Below, in pieces: positions 17,414-28,126 of a stretch of DNA of 64,000 bases. Source of the stretch: Bacteroidetes bacterium GWC2_46_850 (GTDB lineage: Bacteria > Bacteroidota > Bacteroidia > Bacteroidales > Dysgonomonadaceae); assembly GCA_001768325.1 (NCBI GenBank), contig MENQ01000016.1:62001-126000 (forward strand), in the 5' to 3' direction. Within the stretch, counting starts at the first letter, position 1, and each line of letters opens with the position of its first letter. The notes below the pieces were generated by a model. It made no database searches, had not been told where the DNA came from, and worked only from the letters and a program-made list of their open reading frames with translations. The position numbers were made by a program, and so were the translations under genes.

Positions 17414-19438
17414 ATGAAGAAACAGATTTTTTTGATTATATTTCTGTTGTTGCATGCCTATATGTTTGCTCAGGACGGAGACAGATGGAGCATACAGCAG
17501 GACGGTTCCATCCGATGGAAGATTGAACAAGGCAATATTCCGCATGTCGATCATCTTGAGATGAGCGGACAAATGCTATCGGTTGTACTGCGATACGGAG
17601 TAGACGCGGAAGGGGCTTTTCATTTGAACAGGAGCCTGGTCTTCCCGATGCTCAGGATGAAGCCGAATAAAACCCAAAGCAACCTGAAACAGCGTTTTGA
17701 TGTCAGCATTCCGGCGTTGATCACCGTGGAAGATAAAAGTTTAACAGATGAGAAGGTAAGTGACATCACATTCGATGGCATGCTGAAAGTTGAAAGCTCT
17801 TTCAGTTATATCAGTGGCAGAAGCCAGGTGAACGATGGAATTAAAATGACCCGGCAGCTTTATCCTTCCGCATTATCACCCTTCTATTGTGAAGAGTACG
17901 CTTTAGAAAACACGAAAGAGAAGCCTGTCACAATACGTATTCCGGAGTGGAAAATTGTCTATTCCACGCCAGATTCAGCAGGCGTGTATGGAGCGTACAG
18001 TGTCGAAGCACTGCTATCAAAAAAGGGAACATTTGTGCTGAAACCAGGTGAAAAGCTGGAGTTTTACGCGCTCTTTTCTGGTAGAAAAATCAATGAATCT
18101 CCTTATCTCTCCGCAAACATCGGGGCTGAGAAGGGGGCCCGGAAAAAACTGCTTGAACAATGGAGCAACAGCCTGGTGTTAAGTACCCCGGATCCCGTCT
18201 TAAACAGCATGTTCGAATTTGCAAAAATCAGGGGTGCAGAAAGTATATACAATACCAAAGGAGGTCTAATGCACGGTCCGGGCGGAGAATCATACTACGC
18301 CGCAATCTGGGCCAATGATCAGGCTGAATACATCAATCCCTTTTTCCCATACCTGGGCTATGACATCGCAAACGAGTCGGCATTAAACTCATTCCGCCAT
18401 TTTGCACGTTTCATGAATCCGGATTACAAACCGATACCTAGTTCCATCATTTCGGAGGGAGTGGGCACCTGGCATGGAGCCAAAGACCGGGGTGACGGTG
18501 CCATGATCGCCTACGGTGCGGCACGATATGCGCTCGCTCGCGGCAACAAAACTGAAGCGATGGAGTTATGGCCACTGATTGAGTGGTGTCTCGAGTTTTG
18601 CAACCGGAAACTGACACCCTCCGGTGTGGTAGCATCCGATTCCGACGAACTGGAGAACAGGTTCCCTGCAGGGGATGCCAATTTAACCACCTCCTGTTTA
18701 TATTTTGATGCTTTAAATTCCGCCGTCCTACTGGGTAAAGAGCTGGATGTGAATGTTTCCAGACTCAAGACTTACAATCAACAGGCCAAAGCGCTTGAAA
18801 AAGCCATCGAAAAACATTTTGGCTATGAGATTGAAGGATTTCACAGTTACAGATACTATGAAGGCAATGAAATACTTCGCTCCTGGATATGCATGCCTTT
18901 GACAGTAGGGATTTATACCCGTGCCACAGGGACCGTAGATGCCCTGTTTTCACCAAGGCTATGGACCGACAACGGCTTGTTGACACAGGCCGGCACGGAA
19001 ACTTTCTGGGACAGATCAACCTTGTATGCACTCAGAGGTACCATCGCTGCGGGAGAAGTGGAAAAAGGAATCAATTTCCTGAAAAAATATTCCCGCAAAA
19101 GATTGTTGGGAGATCATGTGCCGTACGCCATAGAGGCATGGCCTGAGGGGGAACAGCGCCATCTGTCGGCCGAAAGCGGACTGTATTGTCGCATTTACAC
19201 GGAAGGCTTGTTTGGCATACGCCCTACAGGACTAAGAAAGTTTGACATGACTCCTCACCTGCCCCAGGATTGGGACTTCATGAATTTGGAAAACATCAGA
19301 GCACATGAAACCAATTATTCTATATTTGTCAACAGACTGAATGATAATCTACTGGAGGTAACAGTCACAAAAGACAATCAACAACCCGTGATAAAAAAAC
19401 GGATTAAAGAAGGTGAAAAAATATCAGTACGTCTGTAA
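17414..19438 (+). CDS. Exported six-hairpin glycosidase-like protein, family unassigned
   Basis: This 674-residue protein has a signal peptide (KKQIFLIIFLLLHAYMFAQ). Residues to about 240 are beta-rich. The rest is an (alpha/alpha)6-type domain: GGLMHGPGGESYYAAIWANDQAEY, SSIISEGVGTWHGAKDRGDGAM, VASDSDELENRFPAGDANLTTS and a late HLSAESGLYCRIYTEGLFGIRP. Candidate acids are the Asp and Glu of WANDQAEY and the Glu of SDSDELENR, by analogy with GH15, GH63 and GH78 arrangements. I cannot assign it to a numbered family. It begins 4 bp after GH36 and is followed by a GH29, so it most likely removes another side-chain sugar. The function is inferred from fold and location only. Confidence 0.65.
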   Translation: MKKQIFLIIFLLLHAYMFAQDGDRWSIQQDGSIRWKIEQGNIPHVDHLEMSGQMLSVVLRYGVDAEGAFHLNRSLVFPMLRMKPNKTQSNLKQRFDVSIPALITVEDKSLTDEKVSDITFDGMLKVESSFSYISGRSQVNDGIKMTRQLYPSALSPFYCEEYALENTKEKPVTIRIPEWKIVYSTPDSAGVYGAYSVEALLSKKGTFVLKPGEKLEFYALFSGRKINESPYLSANIGAEKGARKKLLEQWSNSLVLSTPDPVLNSMFEFAKIRGAESIYNTKGGLMHGPGGESYYAAIWANDQAEYINPFFPYLGYDIANESALNSFRHFARFMNPDYKPIPSSIISEGVGTWHGAKDRGDGAMIAYGAARYALARGNKTEAMELWPLIEWCLEFCNRKLTPSGVVASDSDELENRFPAGDANLTTSCLYFDALNSAVLLGKELDVNVSRLKTYNQQAKALEKAIEKHFGYEIEGFHSYRYYEGNEILRSWICMPLTVGIYTRATGTVDALFSPRLWTDNGLLTQAGTETFWDRSTLYALRGTIAAGEVEKGINFLKKYSRKRLLGDHVPYAIEAWPEGEQRHLSAESGLYCRIYTEGLFGIRPTGLRKFDMTPHLPQDWDFMNLENIRAHETNYSIFVNRLNDNLLEVTVTKDNQQPVIKKRIKEGEKISVRL

Positions 19439-19488
19439 ACAATTACCTGATACCAAATTAAATCAATTAATAAAAAAATATAAGCGGT

Positions 19489-20931
19489 ATGAACAAAAAA
19501 CTATTTTTATTTCTGGCAATACTAATGATGTCGATCGCCTGTTTTTCTCAAAAACCGAATTCTGCCCTGGATTACAACGAAAAGATGAGTTGGTGGCGTG
19601 ATGCCAAATTCGGCATGTTTATCCATTGGGGTCCCTACTCGATGTATGGCGGAGTGTATAACGGATTTAACCAGCAACGCGGTGGCGCGGAATGGATCAT
19701 GAATCGCTGTAAAATTCCGGTAATGGAGTACCGGGCAAAGGCAAGTACCTTTAATCCGGTAAACTGGAATGCCGATGAAGTGGTGAAACTGGCAAAAGAG
19801 ACCGGAATGAAATACATGGTCTTCACGACCAAGCATCACGATGGATTTGCCATGTTTCAAAGCAATGCCAGCAATTTTAACATGGTGGATTACACCCCTT
19901 TCAAACGGGATGTGATTGATGAATTTGTGAAAGCATGCCGGAAGTATGACATGAAATTTGGCTTTTATTATTCACAGTCACAGGACTGGTGTAATTCCGG
20001 TGGTGCAACGGCTCGCAAACTGATGCACGAAGGCTGGCCAAACCCAGACTCGGTACGAATCAACGAATTTACGGCTGCCAACCGCGGTGCCTGGGATTGT
20101 CTGCAAACAGACAAAACCTTTGATGAATATTTTCACAGCGTGGCGCTTCCACAGGTAAAGGAACTTCTGGAGCGTTACAGCGATGTATCGGTCATCTGGT
20201 GGGATACTCCCATGTCGATCACGGATGAACAGGCTTCCAAATTACAAGAGGAGCTGGCTAAATATCCACAGGTAATTACCAACGACCGGTTAAAAAGGCC
20301 CAACTTCGCAGGTGATTTCAAAACACCGGAAGGCTTGATTCCAAAGGCGGAAGATATTGTGGGAGTAGACTGGGAAACTTGCATGAATATCGGTAGTTCA
20401 TGGGGATTTAAATCCTGGGAAGAAAAATGGAAATCACCCTACGAGTTAATCAAAAATCTGACATCGATCGCCGCACGGGGTGGAAACTATCTGCTGAATG
20501 TAGGCCCCACCCCGCTGGGAGATGTTCCCGATGAAGCAAAGACGCGGTTGCATGAGATGGGAAAATGGATGCAGGTATATGGAGAAGCAATTTACGGAAC
20601 GCAGCGAAGCCTTATTTATCCCACCTGGGGCGAATGTACGCGTAAGGATGTCGGAAACAAAACCGTGCTCTACTTGTGTGTCTCCGAGTGGCCAAAAGAC
20701 GGTAAACTGATTTTCGATGCAAACTACAAGGTCAAAAAAGCCTCTTTGCTGAATAATAACAGCACTCTAAAGGTGGACAGGAAAAACAGACAGATCACTA
20801 TCCAAGTCCCGCAGCAGGCTCCCAACAAGTATGTATCGGTAATAAAGCTGGAGTTAAACGAGAAACTACCCGTCAGCAAACTGATCTCCAACACGGCCAA
20901 ATATTTTGAAATCGTGGATGAACAAAAATAA
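19489..20931 (+). CDS. GH29 alpha-L-fucosidase, compact form
   Basis: This 480-residue exported enzyme (leader [17 protein letters not shown]; the Cys before FSQ could alternatively be a lipobox) has the GH29 motifs [28 protein letters not shown] and [11 protein letters not shown]. The nucleophile is Asp239 in IWWDTP. It lacks the long C-terminal domain of the GH29 at 1511, 23561 and 30652, ending soon after the small beta-sandwich ([21 protein letters not shown]). An insertion near residues 175-205 ([19 protein letters not shown]) is not seen in the other GH29 proteins here and may shape the +1 subsite. It is followed 7 bp later by GH95, so the two fucosidase families are probably translated together. 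Confidence 0.9.
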   Translation: MNKKLFLFLAILMMSIACFSQKPNSALDYNEKMSWWRDAKFGMFIHWGPYSMYGGVYNGFNQQRGGAEWIMNRCKIPVMEYRAKASTFNPVNWNADEVVKLAKETGMKYMVFTTKHHDGFAMFQSNASNFNMVDYTPFKRDVIDEFVKACRKYDMKFGFYYSQSQDWCNSGGATARKLMHEGWPNPDSVRINEFTAANRGAWDCLQTDKTFDEYFHSVALPQVKELLERYSDVSVIWWDTPMSITDEQASKLQEELAKYPQVITNDRLKRPNFAGDFKTPEGLIPKAEDIVGVDWETCMNIGSSWGFKSWEEKWKSPYELIKNLTSIAARGGNYLLNVGPTPLGDVPDEAKTRLHEMGKWMQVYGEAIYGTQRSLIYPTWGECTRKDVGNKTVLYLCVSEWPKDGKLIFDANYKVKKASLLNNNSTLKVDRKNRQITIQVPQQAPNKYVSVIKLELNEKLPVSKLISNTAKYFEIVDEQK

Positions 20932-20938
20932 TTTAAAC

Positions 20939-23521
20939 ATGAAGAAAACAGTACATTATACCACATTGCTTCTTCTGGGAATCATACTTTCTCTTTGCTC
21001 TTCCGATGAACAAACTCCTGCAGATTTAAAGCTTTGGTACGACGCGCCTGCCCGGATATGGGAGGAGGCGTTGCCACTCGGAAACGGCAGCCTGGGGGCA
21101 ATGGTTTTTGGCAATCCCCTGAATGAGGTATACCAAATGAATGAAGAAACGTTGTGGTCCGGTCCCAGTGAAGAACGCAATAATCCCCTGGGGCCAGCCG
21201 CATTGCCCAAAATTCGGGAAGCAATTGACAAAGGCGATTATAAGCTTGCCGAAAGCTTATGGAAGAACAACGCACAAGGTCCCTATACGGCCAGATACTT
21301 ACCCCTTGCAAATCTATTGCTAAACATGCATGGTGAAGGAGATGACGTGGATGAATTCTACCGCGATCTGAATATATCGGATGCATCTGCCAGTGTCTCG
21401 TACAGGATAAACGACGTAGCATACAGAAGAAACAGTTTTATTTCATTCCCCGACCGCGTCATGGTCATTCAACTCGAAGCAGATCAAAAAGAGGCCATCT
21501 CCTTTGATCTGGGGTTAAACAGTGATCTACGCTATGAGACCTTTATCGAAGGTAACAAATTGGTTCTAAGAGGGAAAGCTCCATACTATGTGGCAAACAG
21601 GAAATATGATCCCAATCAGATACTATATTCGGATGAGAAAGATGGCCCAGGATTGAATTTCGAAGTCCACATGCTTCTCATTCCGAAGGGAGGAAACATC
21701 GAAACGAATGATTCTGTTTTGTCACTGACCAATGCTAACTCGGCTACAATCCTCGTCGCTGCGGCGACCAGCTACCACAGCGATTCATTTGCACAATCCT
21801 CCACCGATCTGACATTGGCAGGGAAGAAGGCGGAAGAATATCTGACCAAAGCACAAGCGTTTGGATACAAAAAGTTACTCAGCCGGCACAAAGAAGATTA
21901 CAAAGAACTGTTCGACAGGGTTACCCTGGATTTGGGCGAAGGAAAAGAAGAACTTCCCGTAAACAAGCGCCTGGCAGCATTCCAAAATAATGATTCAGAC
22001 AAGGGATTGATCGAACTTTACTACCAATACGGACGATACCTGACAATCGCTTCTTCCAGAGCGGGGAGCTTACCATCCAACCTGCAAGGGATATGGAACA
22101 GGCACGTTCAACCACCCTGGGGATCCAACTACACCACCAACATCAATACGGAAATGAATTATTGGCCGGTGGAAACAACAGGGCTACAGGAGTGTTTCGA
22201 ACCACTGCTTTCATTCGTTGAACGTCTTTCGCAGGAAGGTGCCAAAACGGCGAAAATAAATTACGGCATTGACAAAGGATGGTTGGCACACCACAACTCC
22301 GACGCATGGGCACAAACCTCACCCACAGGTGGGTATGACCAGGATCCGAGTGGTACGCCCCGCTGGTCCAGTTGGCCCATGGCCGGTGTGTGGTTTTGCC
22401 AGCACCTATGGGAACATTACGCATTTCACGGCGACAGGAAATATCTCGAGGAAAAAGCTTATCCCCTGATGAAAGGGGCGGCAGAGTTTATGCTGCAGTG
22501 GCTGCAGGAAGATGCCGAAAGCGGTTATCTGGTCACCAATCCCTCTTCTTCACCCGAGAATAATTTCAAGTATATCGATCCAAATGGAAAAGAGCAGGTG
22601 GGTGTTATTGCGAAAGCCACAACCATGGACATGGCACTGATTCGTGATCTGTTTGTCAACAGCATCCGGGCTTCGGAAATACTGGAGAAGGATGCATCTT
22701 TCAGGGATAAATTAAAAACTGCACTGACACGTTTATATCCTCCGCACATGGGATCAAAAGGACAACTCCAGGAATGGCACAAGGATTTTGAGGATGTGGA
22801 TCCTCATCACCGCCATGCTTCTCATCTCCTGGGACTACATCCGGGAAAGGAGGTTTTACCTCGTGTAAATCCGGATTATGCCAAAGCCACAAAACGCACG
22901 CTTGAATTGAGGGGCGACGGAGGCACAGGATGGGCTATGGCGTGGAAGATTAATTTCTGGGCAAGGCTGGAAGATGGCAATCACGCCTACAAGATGTTGA
23001 AAAATGCGCTAAGGCATGTAGATGCAACAGAGGTATCCATGAAGGGCGGCGGCACCTATTCCAACCTGTTTGACGCACATCCGCCATTTCAAATTGATGG
23101 CAATTTCGGGGGTACGGCAGGCATTACCGAAATGTTGCTGCAAAGCCACTCCGACGAGATCTTTATTTTACCGGCTCTTCCCGATAACTGGCGTTCAGGG
23201 TCGGTAAAGGGACTTCGTGCCAGAGGAGGTTTTATCCTGGATTTTGAATGGGAAAGCGGAGCCTTAAAAAATGTAGTCATCCTCTCCACTTTGGGAGGAA
23301 ATTGCAGGCTGAGGACACATACCTCACTTCAGACAAAAAGTGTATCTTTGCATAAGGCACAAAATAATAATTCCAATGGTTTCTATCCTGAACCAGTTTT
23401 GCCTCCTTTTATTTCAAACGGAAGTGAAACAGATGTTGAGCTTTCATTGAAAGAAACGCATCTGATCGATTTCAATACCGAAAAAGGAAAGAGCTATAAA
23501 TTGACCGTGAACCTGAATTAA
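20939..23521 (+). CDS. GH95 alpha-L-fucosidase/alpha-L-galactosidase lipoprotein
   Basis: This 860-residue protein starts at ATG 20939; an in-frame start at 20906 would overlap the GH29 gene. The leader ends in LSLCSS, a probable lipobox. GH95 signatures are [27 protein letters not shown] at the N-terminus, [21 protein letters not shown] (the Asn pair that supports catalysis), [32 protein letters not shown] and [16 protein letters not shown] with Asp720 as the candidate base. The family inverts alpha-1,2-L-fucosides, and some members prefer L-galactose. Together with five GH29 genes it points to a highly fucosylated or L-galactosylated target. The second GH95 at 34622 is clearly a separate paralogue. 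Confidence 0.92.
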   Translation: MKKTVHYTTLLLLGIILSLCSSDEQTPADLKLWYDAPARIWEEALPLGNGSLGAMVFGNPLNEVYQMNEETLWSGPSEERNNPLGPAALPKIREAIDKGDYKLAESLWKNNAQGPYTARYLPLANLLLNMHGEGDDVDEFYRDLNISDASASVSYRINDVAYRRNSFISFPDRVMVIQLEADQKEAISFDLGLNSDLRYETFIEGNKLVLRGKAPYYVANRKYDPNQILYSDEKDGPGLNFEVHMLLIPKGGNIETNDSVLSLTNANSATILVAAATSYHSDSFAQSSTDLTLAGKKAEEYLTKAQAFGYKKLLSRHKEDYKELFDRVTLDLGEGKEELPVNKRLAAFQNNDSDKGLIELYYQYGRYLTIASSRAGSLPSNLQGIWNRHVQPPWGSNYTTNINTEMNYWPVETTGLQECFEPLLSFVERLSQEGAKTAKINYGIDKGWLAHHNSDAWAQTSPTGGYDQDPSGTPRWSSWPMAGVWFCQHLWEHYAFHGDRKYLEEKAYPLMKGAAEFMLQWLQEDAESGYLVTNPSSSPENNFKYIDPNGKEQVGVIAKATTMDMALIRDLFVNSIRASEILEKDASFRDKLKTALTRLYPPHMGSKGQLQEWHKDFEDVDPHHRHASHLLGLHPGKEVLPRVNPDYAKATKRTLELRGDGGTGWAMAWKINFWARLEDGNHAYKMLKNALRHVDATEVSMKGGGTYSNLFDAHPPFQIDGNFGGTAGITEMLLQSHSDEIFILPALPDNWRSGSVKGLRARGGFILDFEWESGALKNVVILSTLGGNCRLRTHTSLQTKSVSLHKAQNNNSNGFYPEPVLPPFISNGSETDVELSLKETHLIDFNTEKGKSYKLTVNLN

Positions 23522-23560
23522 ACATCTATAGCAAGAAATAGTGAAAAATAAAGTGAACGC

Positions 23561-25450
23561 ATGAAAAAGAATTGGATGTCTATGGGCTTTCTCCTCTTCT
23601 TTGTTTTGACAGTACTACCGCAAAACAAAGGGGATGAACAGGGCATGGCCATACTGGAAAGATTACAGTTGCCACAAGATAAAGAAGCGGTGTCAGAAGC
23701 CTATGCAACCTGGTGGACGAAATCACAGGAAAATCTCGGCCAGCGCATGGAGTGGTATGCCGATGCAAAATTCGGATGTTTTATCCATTGGGGCGTTTAT
23801 TCCGTTCCTGCAGGTATGTGGAAAGGGAAAAAAGTGGGAGGCTATACAGAGCATCTCATGCGGAAAGCACAGATTCCATTGGTAAATTACATCAAGGAAC
23901 TGGTTCTTCCTTTTAATCCGGTAGATTTTGATGCGGATGAATGGATTCGGACAATTCGCGATGCCGGCATGAAATATGTGGTCATTACAGCCAAGCATCA
24001 CGACGGGTTCGCAATGTATTTCTCGGACGTCTACCCGTATGACATGTCGTTGACGAAGTATAACAAAGACCCCATGGCCGCACTTCGCGAGGCTGCCAAA
24101 AAGTATGGCATCAAATTCGGGTTTTACTATTCGCATGCCTTCGATTGGGAACATCCCTGCGCACCGGGAAATGATTGGGAGTATCCCGATCATCCCGGAG
24201 GCGACAGATTGGTGGGGGGAAGCGACTGGTGGCTTACGATGCCGGACTATCTTCCGATTGCCGACAAATATGTCAGAGAAAAATCAATTCCCCAAATACA
24301 GGAGTTGATCAAAAGGTATGATCCGGATCTGATGTGGTTTGACACACCGCATAAATTGCCATTATATCAAAACATCCGAATACTGGAGGCCATCCGGAAA
24401 ATCGATCCGGAAAACAAGATTGTCGTGAACGGGCGACTGGCTCGTTTTGCCGACAAAAACTTAGGCGACTATGCCAATACGGGCGATCGGGCGGCACACC
24501 TCTACCCCACGCCGGGCTTTTGGGAATCCATTCCCACAACCAACGACTCTTACGGTTATAGCGTTGTTGATACGGAGCGCAAGCCGGTCAGTCATTTTGT
24601 ACGTTTGCTTTCTTCAGCAGTGGCAAAAGGGGGAAACATTTTACTGAACGTGGGTCCAATGGGAAATGGGAAATGGGATGAAAAAGACGCTGCCATCTGC
24701 CTTGAAATTGGAAAATGGTTAAAGGTAAACGGTGAAGCAATCTATGGTGCGCAAAAAACAGATTTACCCCTGCAATCGTGGGGCGAAACAACCAAAAAGG
24801 GTGACACACTCTATGCGCACGTACATCATTGGCCGAAAAGTGGTGTGCTTACGATCGGGGGACTAACTTCTGAAATTGGCAAAGCCTGGATTGTTTCGGA
24901 TCCTCAAAAAAAGAGAGTCTCATTTTCCCGGATAAATGACAAGGATATGGCGGTTCATCTGCCTGCAAACGCCCCGAATACGATGAACACCGTCATTGCC
25001 TTTGCACTGAAAAAAACAGAAAAAGCCTATCCGGTCCGGTTGTTGGACGATGCTGGAGATAACATACTCTTTACTTTTGATGCCGAATTAATGGGCACAG
25101 GGTTAAGGTTTGGCGATGGAAAAGTCAACAGAAATTATGTGACAAACTGGAAAACGGATGATCAATGGATGAGATGGAAAGTGAGAATCAACAAACCGGC
25201 AAAATATGATCTCTTTCTGGATTATAACACCGCTGGAGATACCGATACGGGAGAAGTTGTCGTCAATATTGGCGGTATGAATTTCAAGGTCAACTACCCT
25301 GCACATCCCGAAAAAAAAGGAACAAACAGTGTGTATGTCGGTCACATCACATTCACTGCAGATGAGTTTGCGTGTTCACTCAGGGGAAAGAATTATCGGG
25401 GCAATCAGTTTATGAACCCTATTTCCATCCGATTTATAAAAACCCCGTAA
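23561..25450 (+). CDS. GH29 alpha-L-fucosidase with N-terminal extension and C-terminal beta domain
   Basis: This is a 629-residue exported enzyme. The leader (WMSMGFLLFFVLTVLPQ) is followed by a roughly 45-residue helical extension rich in charged residues before EWYADAKFGCFIHWGVY. Other motifs are [13 protein letters not shown] and FGFYYSHAFDWEHP; the catalytic nucleophile is Asp261 in MWFDTP. A loop rich in Gly, Asp and Trp around residues 208-225 (DHPGGDRLVGGSDWW) is unique among the GH29 proteins here. From about residue 490 a beta domain (AKYDLFLDYNTAGD, GEVVVNIGGMNF) resembles the C-terminal domain of the GH29 at 1511 and 30652 and may bind carbohydrate. It is followed by a 66-bp gap carrying an inverted repeat. 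Confidence 0.9.
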   Translation: MKKNWMSMGFLLFFVLTVLPQNKGDEQGMAILERLQLPQDKEAVSEAYATWWTKSQENLGQRMEWYADAKFGCFIHWGVYSVPAGMWKGKKVGGYTEHLMRKAQIPLVNYIKELVLPFNPVDFDADEWIRTIRDAGMKYVVITAKHHDGFAMYFSDVYPYDMSLTKYNKDPMAALREAAKKYGIKFGFYYSHAFDWEHPCAPGNDWEYPDHPGGDRLVGGSDWWLTMPDYLPIADKYVREKSIPQIQELIKRYDPDLMWFDTPHKLPLYQNIRILEAIRKIDPENKIVVNGRLARFADKNLGDYANTGDRAAHLYPTPGFWESIPTTNDSYGYSVVDTERKPVSHFVRLLSSAVAKGGNILLNVGPMGNGKWDEKDAAICLEIGKWLKVNGEAIYGAQKTDLPLQSWGETTKKGDTLYAHVHHWPKSGVLTIGGLTSEIGKAWIVSDPQKKRVSFSRINDKDMAVHLPANAPNTMNTVIAFALKKTEKAYPVRLLDDAGDNILFTFDAELMGTGLRFGDGKVNRNYVTNWKTDDQWMRWKVRINKPAKYDLFLDYNTAGDTDTGEVVVNIGGMNFKVNYPAHPEKKGTNSVYVGHITFTADEFACSLRGKNYRGNQFMNPISIRFIKTP

Positions 25451-25454
25451 AACA

Positions 25455-25482
25455 CTGTTTTCGTATAATTAAACGAACACAG
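25455..25482 (+). repeat. Imperfect inverted repeat between GH29 and Gfo/Idh genes
   Basis: CTGTTTTCGT (25455-25464) pairs with ACGAACACAG (25473-25482) with one mismatch and an 8-base loop. No T-run follows, so it is not a standard terminator. It may be an mRNA-stability hairpin or a regulator site in the polycistron. Confidence 0.4.
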
Positions 25483-25516
25483 CATACTATAAGTAAATAC
25501 CATAATCCTTAATAAT

Positions 25517-26860
25517 ATGAATGTAAATAGAAGAGAATTTATCAAGAAAATGGGTACCGGAGCAGCAGGAATTGCAGTAAGCAGTTCAATCATGAGTATG
25601 CCGGCAAAAAGTTACAAGCGAATCATCGGCTCCAATGACCGTATTCAAGTTGCCATAGCAGGACTTGGCCGCAGATTGGGTGCATTTTACGAACCTATTG
25701 CCATGAAAAAAGCAAATGTTGAGCTGGTTTATCTGTGCGACGTAATGGAAAAACAACGGACAAGAGCCTTGCAAAATTTCTCCAAGCATATCGACTATAA
25801 ACCTAAGCTGGAGAATGACATTCGCAAAGTATTCGATGACCAGAAAGTGGATGTGTTGATCAATGCCACACCGGACCATTGGCATACTCCGGGATCGATT
25901 ATGGCGATGAAAAGCGGAAAACATGTCTACGTAGAAAAACCATGCAGCCACAACATGTTCGAAAATGAACTGCTGGTAGAAGCAGCTAAAAAATTCGATA
26001 AAGTGGTACAGATGGGTAACCAGCAGCGTTCAGCATTCCATACCATTGAAATAATTCAGGAGATCCATCAGGGTATCATTGGAACACCCTACAAGGCACT
26101 GGCATTTTACACCAACACGAGAGGCGAAGTTCCTTTACAAAAAAAAGCAGCTGTACCTGCCGGTCTTGACTGGGATCTTTTCCAGGGTCCTGCCCCTCGA
26201 CGTGAATACACCACTGAGACATGGGATTACAACTGGCACTGGTATGGATGGGATTACGGTACGGCAGAGACTGGTAACAATGCCACCCATGAGCTGGACG
26301 TCGCGCGTTGGGCACTGAACGTGAACTTCCCTCTCCGGGTAGATGTGGAAGCTGCCAAACGTCATTTTATCCATGACGGTTGGGAAATGTACGATACCAT
26401 GGATGCCACCTTCCGCTTCACCGGGGATAAAATTATCCAGTGGGATGGAAAAAGCCGTACCGGATATGAGACCTACGGAGGAGGAAGAGGAACCATTATC
26501 TATGGAAGCGAAGGTACTGTATTTATAGACCGGGGCAAATATAGTCTATTCGATAGAAAGGGTAAACTACTGAAAGACAACAAGTCATCAGCAAACGAAG
26601 CCGGAACGGCTCTGGGAGGTGGCGGAGACATGACAACCGGACATGTGGTCAATTTCTTTGAAGCCATTAGGGGTAAGGAAAAACTAACTGCACCCATCGA
26701 CGATGCCAGTATCAGCATGGCCATGGTTCACTATTCGAACATTGCATACCGTGTAGGTAAGGGATTTGACATCGATGAAAAAACCGGCAGAATGTACGAC
26801 CGCGACGCAATGAAACTATGGAGCCGCAATTATGAACCCGGATGGGAACCCACAATATAA
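25517..26860 (+). CDS. Tat-exported Gfo/Idh/MocA oxidoreductase, GH109-like
   Basis: This 447-residue protein begins VNRREFIKKMGTGAAGIAVSSS, a twin-arginine signal. The Rossmann part reads VAIAGLGRRLGAFYEP (variant GxGxxG), then DVLINATPDHWHTPGSIMAMKSGKHVYVEKP, the conserved EKP lysine motif. The C-terminal part has NNATHELDVARWAL, whose His and Asp match the substrate-handling residues of this family. Exported relatives include GH109 alpha-N-acetylgalactosaminidases, which use a tightly bound NAD in an oxidation-elimination cycle; Tat export fits a pre-loaded cofactor. It could therefore be a glycosidase or a periplasmic sugar oxidoreductase. It lies just before the GH88 gene (17 bp). Confidence 0.85.
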   Translation: MNVNRREFIKKMGTGAAGIAVSSSIMSMPAKSYKRIIGSNDRIQVAIAGLGRRLGAFYEPIAMKKANVELVYLCDVMEKQRTRALQNFSKHIDYKPKLENDIRKVFDDQKVDVLINATPDHWHTPGSIMAMKSGKHVYVEKPCSHNMFENELLVEAAKKFDKVVQMGNQQRSAFHTIEIIQEIHQGIIGTPYKALAFYTNTRGEVPLQKKAAVPAGLDWDLFQGPAPRREYTTETWDYNWHWYGWDYGTAETGNNATHELDVARWALNVNFPLRVDVEAAKRHFIHDGWEMYDTMDATFRFTGDKIIQWDGKSRTGYETYGGGRGTIIYGSEGTVFIDRGKYSLFDRKGKLLKDNKSSANEAGTALGGGGDMTTGHVVNFFEAIRGKEKLTAPIDDASISMAMVHYSNIAYRVGKGFDIDEKTGRMYDRDAMKLWSRNYEPGWEPTI

Positions 26861-26877
26861 ATTGAAATCAAAAAGAA

Positions 26878-28125
26878 ATGACAAACAAAATATTTACCCT
26901 ACTCAGCATCCTCGCCGTCGGCTTTTTCACCGCTTGCAAAACCCAGGTATCCGGTGATTTGGTGAAACAAAACTTCGATTTTGCTTCAGAACAACTTGTC
27001 TACGCATTACAGGAGATTGATTCTGCGAAAGTAAACGATGAAAGAGATTCTCTCTCTAAAGCGGAAAAACCGCTGGTCAGTCCCCGCACCCTGGATGAAA
27101 ACGGAAATCTGAAATTGGTTGTTTCCAGGGACTGGACAAGCGGTTTCTTTCCCGGGGAGCTGTGGTATATGTATGAATTTACAAAAGACCCCAAATGGGA
27201 GAAACAGGCAAGAGCATTCACCACCACACTTGAAGTGCAAAAGTTCACCAAGACCACCCACGATTTGGGTTTCATCCTGTATAACAGTTTTGGTAACGGG
27301 CTGAGGCTGACGAACGATCAGACTTACAAACCCATTTTGCTTGAAGCGGCGAACTCACTGATCTCACGCTACAAGCCCAATGCCAAAATTATCCGTTCAT
27401 GGGATCACAATCGCGACAAGTGGCAATGTCCGGTGATCATCGACAACATGATGAATCTGGAATTGCTTTTCTGGGCATCCAAGGAAAGCGGCGACTCAAC
27501 CTATTACAATATAGCAGTGAACCATGCGAACAGGACCATGAAGAATCATTTTCGCCCGGATTACGGCACCTATCACGTGGTCGACTACGATATTATTTCA
27601 GGTGAAGTGCTGAACCGTCATACCCATCAGGGTTACGCGCACGAGTCTACCTGGGCCCGGGGCGAAGCATGGGCATTGTACGGTTATACCATGTGTTACC
27701 GGGAGACAAAAGACAATGCCTATCTGGATCAGGCCCGGCATGTGGCAGATTTTATCTTCACCAACCTCAACCTGCCGGAGGATCTGATCCCTTACTGGGA
27801 TTTTAATGCACCCGAAATTCCCGACGAACCCCGTGATGTCTCTGCAGCCGCAATCATCGCATCGGCGCTCTATGAGCTAAGTACCTATGACGGAGACAAG
27901 GCGAATCAATACAAAGAACAGGCCGATACCATCCTGAAGAATCTGACACTTCACTATCGCGCCACTTTGCATGACGACGGCGGATTTCTGTTGCTACACA
28001 GTACCGGATCAAAACCGTCGAACTCCGAAGTGGACGTGCCACTGGTTTATGCCGACTATTATTTTCTGGAAGCACTCTTGCGAAAAGAAAAAATTGAAAA
28101 TGATCTCTCTTTAACCAAAAAATAA
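26878..28125 (+). CDS. GH88 unsaturated glucuronyl hydrolase lipoprotein
   Basis: This 415-residue protein has a lipobox (GFFTAC, residues 15-20). It matches GH88: SRDWTSGFFPGELWYMYE, KTTHDLGFILYNSFG with Asp129, and PVIIDNMMNLELLFW with Asp189. These are the two aspartates that hydrate the vinyl ether of the 4,5-unsaturated uronate. HQGYAHESTWARGEAWALYGY contains the W-ARGEAW box, and DVSAAAIIASALYELS follows. The family removes unsaturated glucuronate left by lyases acting on GlcA- or IdoA-containing glycans. This supports a glucuronate-type linkage in the target, beside the GH105 enzymes earlier in the island. It is followed one base later by GH2. Confidence 0.92.
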   Translation: MTNKIFTLLSILAVGFFTACKTQVSGDLVKQNFDFASEQLVYALQEIDSAKVNDERDSLSKAEKPLVSPRTLDENGNLKLVVSRDWTSGFFPGELWYMYEFTKDPKWEKQARAFTTTLEVQKFTKTTHDLGFILYNSFGNGLRLTNDQTYKPILLEAANSLISRYKPNAKIIRSWDHNRDKWQCPVIIDNMMNLELLFWASKESGDSTYYNIAVNHANRTMKNHFRPDYGTYHVVDYDIISGEVLNRHTHQGYAHESTWARGEAWALYGYTMCYRETKDNAYLDQARHVADFIFTNLNLPEDLIPYWDFNAPEIPDEPRDVSAAAIIASALYELSTYDGDKANQYKEQADTILKNLTLHYRATLHDDGGFLLLHSTGSKPSNSEVDVPLVYADYYFLEALLRKEKIENDLSLTKK

Positions 28126-28126
28126 A

